Shown here in pieces: positions 12,980-23,115 of a stretch of 64,000 bases of DNA. The notes beneath the pieces are model-generated. The model made no database searches and was not told the DNA's origin. It was given only the letters and a program-made list of their open reading frames with translations. The stretch is from Diprion similis (lineage: Eukaryota; Arthropoda; Insecta; Hymenoptera; Diprionidae): positions 8,232,501 to 8,296,500 of the forward strand of contig NC_060107.1 in assembly GCF_021155765.1 (NCBI RefSeq). The letters run 5' to 3'. Made by a program: the position numbers and the translations under genes. Positions within the stretch are counted from its first letter, which is position 1, and every line of letters starts with the position of its first letter.

Positions 12980-13580
12980 ACTTCACCCTGAGATGAAGTC
13001 AACGATTTTATTTCGGATACTTGGTTGAATTAGGCAGTAATGGATACGTATGTCGTTAAACACGTTTAGTTCCCGAAGCTAACCCTTCATTGCCACTGCG
13101 TATGAGGAAGAAAGCGGTGGGGGACATGTCAGAAACGACGTTGCAGAGAACCGAGGCATCGGTACAGTGCCTTTGTCAGTTAAACCGCGGAAGCCACTTG
13201 GGCCGGACATCGCTTAGATCGTAGCTCTCCGTTCACCTGCGAATCTGGTCGTTCGACATCTGCCATCAAACTCAGTGCTGGTGACATGCGTTAGATAATA
13301 GTTGCGACATGGTATGAGTTTTTCCCTGTGAAGTTACAGATATTCAAAACAGTTGACATTAGAAAAGACCAACTTACAAGACCGAGACTTTCAAGAAGGA
13401 CGAGTGTCCTGTGCGACTTTTAAATTCAACTCGAGTGATAATACAAAGTGTGGGATTCAGTAGGGCCTGCAGTGCCTTGATAAAATTATTCTGTGGCGTG
13501 CATTGGTCGCTTAGAGTGTCAATCAATTCCGAGGAATAAGAAAAGACAACTTGAGTCAGTCGTGCATTTCGAAAGGTAAA
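12980..13580 (+). promoter_or_regulatory. conserved 5' region of yellow-like gene A
   Basis: About 600 bp upstream of the ATG align with 22505-23115 (gene B, about 87 percent by eye near the gene) and more weakly with 25400-26105 (gene C). The best-kept part is 13435-13500. There a (T)GATAATACA/TTATAATACA/TTATAACACA motif precedes an initiator-like TCAGTAGG and then CCTTGATAAAATTATTCTG. The TATA-like motif and TCAGT are only about 22 bp apart, a little short for a standard arthropod core promoter, so the exact transcription start is uncertain. Confidence 0.5.
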
Positions 13581-14882
13581 ATGCTGAGGCTCGCGTTGCT
13601 CGCTTGTCTACTGACGACGTTTGTCGTCGCGTACGAACCGTTCACAGTGATCTTCCAATGGAAGACCATAAGTTACAACTGGCCGGCCGAATACTCCGAG
13701 AAGGACGCTCGTTACCACTACGTACCGGAGAACAATGCCATCGCTGGTATCAAGTTGTGGAAGGGTAACATGTACCTGACGATACCTCGGTGGAAGAGCG
13801 GGGTTCCAGTGACCCTTGCAAGGACACCGTCAACTCCGGTGCAAGACAAGAAAGGCTTGAGAAACACCAAACCGAAGCTGGACGCTTATCCGAGCTGGGA
13901 CATGCAGTTGCCGGGCGATTGTAACGCGTTCCAATCGGTGCAGAGCATGGAGATCGACCCTCAAGGCAGGATGTGGGTCCTGGACACGGGAAGAACCGAG
14001 ACGATGGGCGAACACCCGACCGTCAGGTGCCCGCCACGCCTGGTGATATTGGACCTGGAAAACGGAGGTGCGGTTTTGAAGAAGTTCGAGTTCCCCGACG
14101 ACGTTGCTCGCCACAACTCTTCCTACTTGAACGACATCGTCCTCGACCACGAGGACGGCGGCTACGCCTACGTATCAGACAGCGGACTCGAACCCGCGAT
14201 CATAGTTTACTCCCTGAAGGACGACAAGGCTCGGAAGGTCACCCACGAGACCATGAAGGCCCAGGCCGACGCGGTGAGGTTCGTCGTCGCAGGGACAAGC
14301 GTCATCCAGCACGTCAACGTCGACGGAATCGCTCTTTCGCCCCCGGGACCGAACAGGACGCTTTACTACGCGCCGCTGTCTTCGCTCCGTCTCTACTCCG
14401 TTCCCGTCGAGGTCTTGCGAAACGACTCGATAACCGACCTTCGAGATTACGTCGTCGATCTGGGCGACAAGACTTCGCAGAGCGACGGCATGGTCATGTC
14501 GAACGCCGGCGTTCTTTACTACGGCCTTTTGGCCGATGACGCCATCGCCATGTGGAACACTTCGACGCGTCAGCCCTTCGCTACCGGACGGAGAACCATC
14601 TCCAGGGACCACGATCTCACCCAGTGGCCCGATACTTTTGCTTTCGACGAAGTTGACTCGCTTTGGTGCGTCGTCAACAGTCTTCAGAACTTTTTGAACA
14701 ACAAGGTGGACGTAACTCAGAACAACTACAGAATCGTGTCCAGTAAAGTTAAGCAGAGGAGTTATCAGTACTTACCCAACAACACGGCTCCGGAACTTCC
14801 GGTTATCACTGCCGCTGCTGGTCAAATTCGAATCGCGATGTCCACCGCATTTGCCATCCTCCTCGTCTTCCTAGTTTGCTAA
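13581..14882 (+). CDS. yellow/MRJP-like secreted protein A
   Basis: The 433-residue product belongs to the yellow/major royal jelly protein family, which folds as a six-bladed propeller and is usually secreted. Residues 1-17 (MLRLALLACLLTTFVVA) form a signal peptide. Family hallmarks include IKLWKG, YLTIPRWKSGVPVTLA, AYPSWDMQ, QGRMWVLDTGR, LNDIVLDHEDGGYAYVSDSG, GIALSP, YYAPLSS and WPDTFAFDE. NSS, NRT, NDS, NTS and NNT are potential N-glycosylation sites. The last 11 residues are hydrophobic after an AAAG-QIRIAMST stretch, which looks like a GPI-anchor signal. The ATG at 13581 is chosen because it starts the signal peptide; no upstream in-frame ATG was seen. The whole coding region is one exon, although family members normally have introns. 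Subfamily and ligand are unknown. Gene B is nearly identical. Confidence 0.92.
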   Translation: MLRLALLACLLTTFVVAYEPFTVIFQWKTISYNWPAEYSEKDARYHYVPENNAIAGIKLWKGNMYLTIPRWKSGVPVTLARTPSTPVQDKKGLRNTKPKLDAYPSWDMQLPGDCNAFQSVQSMEIDPQGRMWVLDTGRTETMGEHPTVRCPPRLVILDLENGGAVLKKFEFPDDVARHNSSYLNDIVLDHEDGGYAYVSDSGLEPAIIVYSLKDDKARKVTHETMKAQADAVRFVVAGTSVIQHVNVDGIALSPPGPNRTLYYAPLSSLRLYSVPVEVLRNDSITDLRDYVVDLGDKTSQSDGMVMSNAGVLYYGLLADDAIAMWNTSTRQPFATGRRTISRDHDLTQWPDTFAFDEVDSLWCVVNSLQNFLNNKVDVTQNNYRIVSSKVKQRSYQYLPNNTAPELPVITAAAGQIRIAMSTAFAILLVFLVC

Positions 14883-15312
14883 TTTATTCGCTTAAACGAT
14901 TCCGTGCGACGAAGAAACTCCGTGTACGTTAATATTCCTATTCAACTTTAATTTCGTATTACATATATGTATGTATATAATATCGTCAGTATATATTATA
15001 CATACATTGTACATGCTATACAGTATACGTTGAATTATACCTAGTACACTAAAAATATATGACACCGATCAACCTGCGTCAGAAAATTATGCTTATCATG
15101 TGTTCGTACGTAAGTGTAAACGGGTATCGAAAAGCTTGAATCCAGTATCGTCTTGTTTACGATTCGCTCGACTATCTACCAATAATTGCTACACCGTCAC
15201 AAACAATTTTGACAGTTCTTATTTGATTGCATTAGGATGACGTGGAGTTGGAAATATCATGATTAAGCGGAGTTCTTTTCCGATGCGACGAATCCCGATT
15301 GTCGGTCATTCA
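13581..15312 (+). repeat. duplicated block G (gene A plus 3' flank)
   Basis: The coding region and about 430 bp of 3' flank match 23116-24847 with very few changes. The products differ at nine residues, seven of them in the first hundred. After the CATTCA at the end of the block, the B copy switches abruptly to unrelated AT-rich sequence. Confidence 0.9.
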
Positions 15313-16799
15313 AACTCTGTAACTGCGACTTCCAATTATAACTGTAGTGTTTTATAATTCTGCAAGAAATCGGCAAGTATCATAAATGTATCATACAGAC
15401 TGTAGGTGAAAGAAGTACGTCACCTAAAAATCAGTTTTCCGGTATTACTTACTGACTGCATGCAGATTCAGCTGCTACGACCAATTCCAATGTATCAAAG
15501 GATGTATTTAATTTACATTACATTTGGTCGATGTGCTGCGTTTAAGTATCGCTCCATTTGCCCCGATAAATATTTAGGGTGACCCACTAGGCTTACACGT
15601 ATACTGATATGTGTCGAAACCTCATGTAAAACGACCTGCTGCCTCATGTAACTACGCTACATACCATAATAGTTAATAGGAAAAACGTATAATATTATAC
15701 TATAGTATTTTTGTAAAAGTATAAGAAAAAGTCTATCATATACATATATACATATATCTTAAGTAAATATGTAGGGTAGTTCGATTGGAAAACTTGTTTT
15801 ACATATCACTAAAATCCTACCTATAGGATGTCTCTCAAACCCAATTTTGAAATCGCATTTCTGAAATTTCTCCTCAAAATACTTCCCCAGGATCAACGTG
15901 ATATTGTAGAATTCAGCTTATTTCGACAAGTGGCAATAATTTTGAAAAATAATAATGTCTTTTCCACGTTGTTTAAATAAGACAATCTCAAATTTCGAGA
16001 GCGGTTTTTTAAAATTGGACTTAAACGACGTTTTACCGACTTTTTGTTTTTTCTTTGTGCCACAAGTTTTTCAAACGGCCGGCGAGAAGAGAACGTTTCG
16101 TCTGGACTTAGCACCCTATAAATATAATTATGTAACGCGTATACGTAGAATAAGCTTACCATATACATGTGTTAACATAGAAAAGTTGTATATATTCAAG
16201 TTATACAAAGAATGGAGAAAAAAGAAATCATCCGTGCATCACAAACCACGACGAAATTGCTAGGATTTGAGAAATCAAATAATTAGTCGAGGGCCGGGCA
16301 AAATGGGGTTTGAGGGGGCAAAATGGGGTACTCTTAAAATCTTATAAAAAAATGTTGTTTTTCAAAATGTTTCTTAAATAGGCAAAAATGACTTCAAAAA
16401 AAATTATTGAGCATTATTTTGAATCTTCAAAAACGTTCGAAAAATTTTTCTTTCCCCCGACATCTGACAATTATTTTTATTTCCTTTGCGTACAATTAGA
16501 AAACAAAAATTTTATTTAGCGTATTTGAATGCTCGAAAACTAAGTATTTCCTTAAGTACCAAGTTTTGCTCTCCCACCCCCTCCCCTACATTCCAAACGT
16601 ATTTATTGTAGTCAATTATATGAAAAGGAAAAAGAAAAAATGAAACTAACGCAAAACACGCGCTAATCCTCGAATATATATATTCTTTCAGCACGTATAC
16701 CTAAACTAGCCTAAATTTACATAAATTTATGTGATAAACAAATACGTAGGTATATAACATGTATGTAGTTATTAAGAGCATCGACTCGCAGAATAGCCT
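15313..16799. other. 3' flank of gene A, non-coding
   Basis: No gene is supported. A patch around 15410-15450 (AAAAATCAGTTTTCCGG) matches the 3' flank of gene C near 27890-27915. A GGGCAAAATGGGGT motif occurs twice near 16296-16330, a pattern seen at ends of short insect repeats. Confidence 0.5.
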
Positions 16800-17190
16800 T
16801 GACGCCATCCAACAACCAACCATACTAACGAGGCGTGAAAAGCGCATGGATAGGTGTGTGGAAAAGCGTACGTGTGATGTTTCACGGCCAGCTGTAACGT
16901 TTTTGAATCTCGAATTGTACATACGTGTAACGTAATTATGCGGCTTATTCGATGCATGAAGAACATTATTCCATTTTTTTGTTACATGGCAAAGGAGACA
17001 CTCCATTTAGTTCTATTGTTGGAACTGTTAGGTCAAAGTTGTTCTGTGTATGATGTCATTTTATTTTTAGGTCGTTACTTGTTCACCAATTCATCCTTAT
17101 GGTCTAATTCACATCTAACAGTTCTAACTTCATTACGGTTTCACCCTTGGTACAGAAGACACGAGTCAAATGTTAATGTTCACACCCTTT
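16800..17190 (+). repeat. 3' flank segment shared with gene C
   Basis: It aligns in order and orientation with 28625-28980, sharing for example ACTAACGAGGC, GGCCAGCT, TTGGAACTGTTA, AGGTCAA and CACCAAT. Identity is roughly 65 percent by eye. Gene B lacks it. Confidence 0.6.
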
Positions 17191-17983
17191 ATGTTACATC
17201 TACACTCAAACAATTGCTTAGAAATCCGATTAGATGAAGGAATTAGTTTGCTGTTTCACCGGAGCAAAAATTTACACCGTAATTATATATTTTGTGATTA
17301 CTTACATTCTATAGAGCAATTACGAGACGTTCTTTACACATAAATTTTACTTTGATTACGCGGTTTCTCATGATTTCGAAAATTCGATATCATTTCTTAA
17401 GATTGCAAAGAGATTCTTGCAATTCTAAGTGATTTCTTATAAGCAACAATGATTAACTCTATGATCACTGATGTAGAATTTTACTTCAATATTACTGATT
17501 TCAGTGTCATTTCGGAGATTACGAAATCATTTCGAATGATAATAACATCTCAATTGCTTCGGTGAAATACACCTCGGATTAAATCCAACGAGTAAAAACT
17601 TATCGGAATCAACTTTGTCATATGAATCGAAAAAGTTATTTAATCATCCGGGATTAAATTGATTGGCGACTCTTTTATTTCCGCTACTGTGATTCGCACT
17701 GCTTGTTGTCCGGGTATTAAATTTCTCATGGATGATGAATGTGCTCTTGAATAATTCATTCAAGACCTTTGCGTGTATTTTCACAACTGTACACCATGCC
17801 AGTCAGCTGCATACACATGCATCGACTATACGTACCTTATGTTAAACAGAAGCTGGCCACGCAGCGTACAAATGATGCGTATGAAGAATAATTAATTTGC
17901 AAGGTACTTGTGCGTATACTACGTACTACATCAAATATCGTATGTATGAGTGAAAAAAAAATGGCAAGGCTTCACCATATACG

Positions 17984-18195
17984 CAAATGGACAGGTGACT
18001 TCATCGGACATGCCGCAGTAAAGAATGTCGAACACGAGGACGATCTGAACATTCGATACCTACACTAATAATAAGTATAATGGAATCAGTCAGGTATGAA
18101 ATTGCAGTGCTGTGCACGTGCAAAGTGTAATAATAATAATAATCATCCGGAGTCACTGATGATCCGTTGTACCTGATAATCGATGGTCGTTTGCA
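17984..18195 (+). promoter_or_regulatory. conserved non-coding element, gene A side
   Basis: It pairs with 29890-30107. The stretch 18091-18195 is far better conserved than the rest of the flank, with long shared words CACGTGCAAAGTGT, CTGATGATCCGT, GTACCTGA and AATCGATGGTCGTTTGC. There is no reading frame. Its position 3' of genes A and C and its constraint suggest a shared enhancer or insulator; that function is inferred. Confidence 0.45.
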
Positions 18196-20147
18196 AAATC
18201 TTTTAATGTAGATTTAGATCTTCTGATGTAGATATTATAATTAAACAATTACCAATTGTAAATTTTGTTCGAACGTTTATTTCCGAGAGATTTTCTTCAG
18301 CATTCTCTTACCTATTCGTGTATGATATTTATTATGGAATCTGAAGTTTGATTTTTTTTTTAAAGAATACTATTAGTTCTTGTTAGATGATTTTCGTTGT
18401 TCAAACTCTAGGAATTTTACAAATAGTCTAATAACGACACTGGCAATCAGCTTCATCGGTCGTTCTCATTTCTTCTAAAAGACGTGACCGTCATTACTTA
18501 CAATTAACATCTTTAGATTCATTGACGTCGTGCTCGCGAGCTTCATTTCGTGTTTTCGAGATTCCTTTGAATCGATTCACTTTCTATTGATAGGCGTATT
18601 ATATGTATATACCATAGTTTTTCAAAACAACTAAAACTCGAATCAATTTAAAAGATTTTTAAAGTATTTTCTTCACTGTTATTCTTACGCGTAATTATAA
18701 ATCAGTGGAAACACGTTTCACCGCAACAGTTTATAATTATTCACAAAGATAAGTTTTAGCACGCGAATTACGTAAGTTTCGGAAAAAATATGAGCGCGGG
18801 GATGATACGAAAGTGAAAGCGTAACACAGAAGTAAAAAAAAAAGGGAAAAAACACTATATACATGGTTTGCACACGTCATCTATCAGCTTGATTTTTTTA
18901 GACCTAAAAAACTTTAATCACTGTCGTAATTATAGTAACTCAGTATAGATAAGGTGATGGTAGAGGGAAGGGATCGTATCTGAATAGATAAAATACAAGC
19001 AAAGCAGATAATGAGGTAATAATATCGAGTTTATTAACAAAATTCAAGAAAATTAGATACAGTCAAAGGATTCAAGAAAATTGGTTACAGCCAGAGAAAA
19101 AGGTGCGAGTGAGATATAACAAATTAGCGAGACAGGTATTCGTGTGATAAACGACAGATACTTAGATATGGTTGTGGTTTGCAATTCTATTACTCTGAGT
19201 TCGTAACAATGAGCAAGGTTTTACAATAATCCGTTACAGATAGGCTAGCATGCAAGAACAATCTAAGATCAATTAAAGTGAATGTTTACAATTCAAGTGA
19301 GATCGGCGTAACATATCCAGAGAATAGTATTATCACAATTAGTGAAAGCGGGCATGCTGATTTTCAAGTAAAGCAAAAAGGTTTTATCAGCGATACAGAA
19401 ATCCAAGAAATACAACAATATCGGAATTAAATCAGAGGTTTAAAAAAACAAGTGCTAATACGTACGGTATTAGACGGAACTAGAGAGACTTCGGGGAAAC
19501 TAAATAACAGCGGTATTAGAGAAGAAAAATGGTAAGAAAGTTATTACTCTTGATTAATTGATAAGATATTAACTATATAGTTATAGAAATTTGGTAATGA
19601 AGAAACCTATAATGAAATCAGAAGAGATAGAGACAAGATATTAAAAATCAACAATAAGATACGAGAATTTGTAAGCTAAATAAGACAGGTAAACAAAAAA
19701 ATATTTTTTGTTGAATTTATATTTAAACAAATAAATTTTTATTTTCAACATCGAATAATAAGCAAAATCTTCATTTATTACTTATGTCCTTAAGTTTGTG
19801 GTTGGTAGCTATAATATGGGTGCCTATTCAGAAGAACAAGAAAATCGTTTTCACCGAGATGCGATGGACTTTGAACGACGTTATCGGGTGCAGTATGACG
19901 AGGGCATGATGAGTCCAAACGAACATAGAAGAAGTGAGAAAAATATTAATTTTTAAACTTCGTTTATAAATTCTTTTACATTTGGAGCTTATTATTAATT
20001 ACATTATTTTTGAACAGAAGTGATTTAAATGCGAAACTAAAGTTTGTTTAGTTGTTATTTACAATAAATGTTTGAAAAAATGGGTAAATCTTTTTAAAAT
20101 CAGAAATATCGTTCTGGTTTCTACAAAAGCAAATGGGCGTGCAGATC
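18196..20147. other. non-coding spacer
   Basis: AT-rich sequence with no supported gene. A purine-rich patch lies at about 18950-19700. Confidence 0.4.
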
Positions 20148-20314
20148 TTTTTTTTACTCCTGCATCACGCTTTCATTCTTTTATCATCCCAGTGCTTATT
20201 TTTTTCCTGAAAAGATGCAATCTGCGTGCTGAAGCTTATCTCTTTGATAACTATAAACAATTGACGGCGAAAGGAGTTTCCGCTTAGTTACGACATGCGT
20301 ATGTATATAAATAT

Positions 20315-20453
20315 AACGCTGACGAAAATTGTTAACGCCGTAAAGTACAGAAATTATTGTAACGAGAATATTAGATTGTATATAAAAATAAATTCTCCGC
20401 AGGTGGTACTATTGGCATTTCATGCCTACATGTACTATAAATTTATAGGAATT
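20315..20453 (+). repeat. short dispersed repeat, copy 1
   Basis: The stretch from AACGCTGACGAAAAT to TTTATAGGAATTC matches 22276-22412 (about 80 percent by eye). Neither insertion is present at the corresponding places upstream of gene A, so the element was inserted twice in the B unit or lost twice from the A unit. It is about 139 bp and non-coding. Confidence 0.65.
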
Positions 20454-20464
20454 CGCACGCGAGT

Positions 20465-21031
20465 CGTAACGACGGCCGGGCCCTTTTTTCAACAAAATCC
20501 ATGACCAGCAAATCGTATCTGACGACCAATGGGAACGGAATGGGACAGGCGCGTACCTTAATTCGGTACCCATTGATCGACGATGATGCAACGATGCGAT
20601 GGGTGGAGAGTGTGGGAGTTGAACGACGGACAAACGCGGCAAAGCGAAATTCATTTGCCACCGGAACCACGGGTCTTGAATTTTCACTTTCGGCTTTCGG
20701 CCCTTCGATGCCGTTTTGCCATATAATTATGCACGAACAAGATGGTTTGTCATCGATCGCTGGAACACTCGGAAGTTATTCTTGCACGAAGTTGAACTTC
20801 TGCCGCATCAAGCCCGAGATATTAGCCAACTATTATCGGACGCTGAAATTGTCACTCTTGTCACCAAGACGCAGAGAATAAATCCTAAAGCTGAGTGGAA
20901 ACCGTGAAGTAAATCTAGAATTTTCCGAGTATGAAAACTGCAGTGAATTGTGTGTGCCAAGCGTTGCGATTTGCGCTGTTATGTTTGACTAATATAGACG
21001 TGACATGGAATGCGAAATATGATTGGAAATT
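20465..21031 (+). repeat. duplicated block U, copy B
   Basis: Partner of 11448-12013, in the same orientation relative to the following yellow-like gene. Homology to the sequence upstream of block A (from 11338) resumes at 20148 but is broken by about 200 bp of extra sequence that includes the 139-bp repeat at 20315. Just outside the block the two loci diverge quickly. Confidence 0.85.
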
Positions 21032-22275
21032 ACAGATTTGACCCAGGGATGTGAGTAGTAAATAGTTAAATCGCATACGTTAGCCTATTCATTTTCATTT
21101 AAATGCACAATGCACTCGAAAAAGGCCGCAACAGTGTAATAGTATGTAAAATTAGCGCAACAATAACGTACTGAGCGTATCCGCAGAGAAGCGCGGGAAA
21201 CGGCAGTTGAGTCGAAAATCGATTCAAGCCAGTTCCAGCACAACTAAAGGCGACTTTTTTACGAGCCGTTTGGTCTTCATTTTATCTCTACGAATAAGTT
21301 TCGAACTTTTGGGTTAAAATTGGCGCTCCTCCTTAGTGTACTGCGATAATAAGTATCAAATTTCTGCGACGTATTCATTCAGGCTTCGAATCCAATTTCT
21401 GGTATCATTATACTGGTATTTCCACGAACGCTGTGTAAACTCGTGTTGTACATAATTAACTATTTTCTGCTCAAGGCCGACGTAATTATTGTTTGTTAGA
21501 CCCGACCGCTCGTAAACGGAATGCCCTGTAGGTGGTATGTACGTTTTATTGCGACCAAAAATGTCGAACTGCGAAAGAAACTCCGAAACCACGTCGAAGG
21601 CAAATTTTGTCGCTTGAAAAATCGTTTGCAAATATTTTCGAAAACGGACGGATGTCTGTAATATCGAGTGGCAGATTTTTCTGAAGACGTTCTCGAAACC
21701 AAACGATTTGAACCTGAATATTATTAAAATTTGGATGTAAAAAAGCCTTCTTCTAGACGACACTGTTATAACTTTGTCAGATCATTTCTACATGCGATTT
21801 CGAAATTGCGGATGTTCGAACGTTTATGAAATACATTATTTTCACATTTTATAAGATCGCTAATTAAACCCCAAAATACGACTTTATGCCATCGAAATAT
21901 ATTTTTGGGATATTCTTCAACAATTTTCGACTGTATAGGCCAGTCTAACAATGTTTAAATTTGTGTACAGGATTCGAGACGAACAGCTGAACAGATTTTG
22001 TTAATATTAGAATGACAAAACAAATACCGCGAATGTATAGTGCAGTCACTGTGCGTGGTTTTATCTCGGTCAAGAAAGCAAAGATTTTTTAACGAACTGT
22101 TTGTGTTTTTTTCATTCTGAAATGAATATCTCTTCGAATAAATCTAAACGATTAAGTTTTTGCCATCATATCTATAGATAAGTAAGCCGCTCTTTATGGT
22201 TTTTACCTTGAAACAGTTTCTAGTTTTTAAATAAATTATTTGGCTCTTAGCCATGGCGCGATCATGCGTAAAAAT
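21032..22275. other. diverged upstream region of gene B
   Basis: It aligns in patches with 12014-12500, for example GTTTTTAAATAAATTAT and GCGATCATGCGT, at perhaps 70-75 percent. No coding region is supported; open frames on the minus strand at 21356-21951 show no family resemblance. Confidence 0.45.
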
Positions 22276-22412
22276 AACGCTGACGAAAATTTTTGATGCT
22301 GTAACGTATAGCAATTACTGTAACGAGAGTATTAAATTGAATACAAGAACAAATCCTCTGCGGGAGGTACTATCGGCATTTCATGCTTACTTGTACTATA
22401 ATTTATAGGATT
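22276..22412 (+). repeat. short dispersed repeat, copy 2
   Basis: Partner of 20315-20453. It sits right after GCGATCATGCGT, a motif also present upstream of gene A at about 12500, where the repeat is missing. That comparison marks an insertion point. Confidence 0.65.
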
Positions 22413-22504
22413 CAAGAGGATACATATAGGAGAACATTAATGTCATAGACATGCTTAGTGCAATGAACGCTTTTACGGTACAGGTATCTCGTACATGATT
22501 GCTT

Positions 22505-23115
22505 ACAACTCACCTTAAGATGAAGTCAATGATTTTATCTGGGATTTTTCGTAGAATTAGGCATAAATGTATACGTATGTCGTGAAACACGTTTAGTTCC
22601 CAAAGCTAACCCTTCGCTGCCACTGCGTATGAGGAAGAAAGCGGTGGGGGACATGTCAGAAACGACGTTGCGTAGGACGGAGGCCTCGGTATCGTGTCTT
22701 TGCCAGTTAGACCGCCGAAGCCACTTCGGCCGGACATCGCTTGGATCGTAGCTCTCCGTTCGCCTGCAGATTTTGGTCCTTTGACATCTGCAATGAAACA
22801 TAGTGCTGGTGACATGTGTGAGATAATAGTTGAGACACGGTACGAGTTTTTCCCAGTGAAGTTATAGATAATCAAAACAGTTAATCGTAGAAAGGACCAA
22901 GTTACAGGATCGAAACTTTTAAGGAGAGTGAGGAACGAGTGTCCTGTGCGAGCTTACAACTCAAGTCGACTTATAATACATAGTGTGGAAGTCAGTAGGA
23001 CCTGCAGTGCCTTGATAAAATTATTCTGTGACGTGCATTGGTCACTTAGAGTGTCAATCAATTCCGAAGAATAAGAAAAGACGACTGGAGTCAGTCGTGC
23101 ATTTCAAAAGGGAAA
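22505..23115 (+). promoter_or_regulatory. conserved 5' region of yellow-like gene B
   Basis: It is homologous to 12980-13580 and 25400-26105. The core block is 22970-23035, with TTATAATACA, then GTCAGTAGG, then CCTTGATAAAATTATTCTGTG. Confidence 0.5.

Noticed and set aside
13973-14539. 188-codon Arg-rich open frame inside gene A, repeated in gene B (23508-24074)
   Set aside because: It is a shifted frame of the GC-rich yellow-like coding region. Gene C does not keep it, and its composition is typical of a shadow frame.
14175-14612. 145-codon antisense open frame in gene A and at 23710-24147 in gene B
   Set aside because: Antisense of a strongly coding, GC-rich exon. A-B identity already explains why it is open in both.
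21356-21951. Minus-strand frames of 135 and 61 codons
   Set aside because: No family resemblance, and the region is diverged upstream sequence of gene B with no matching frame in the A unit.
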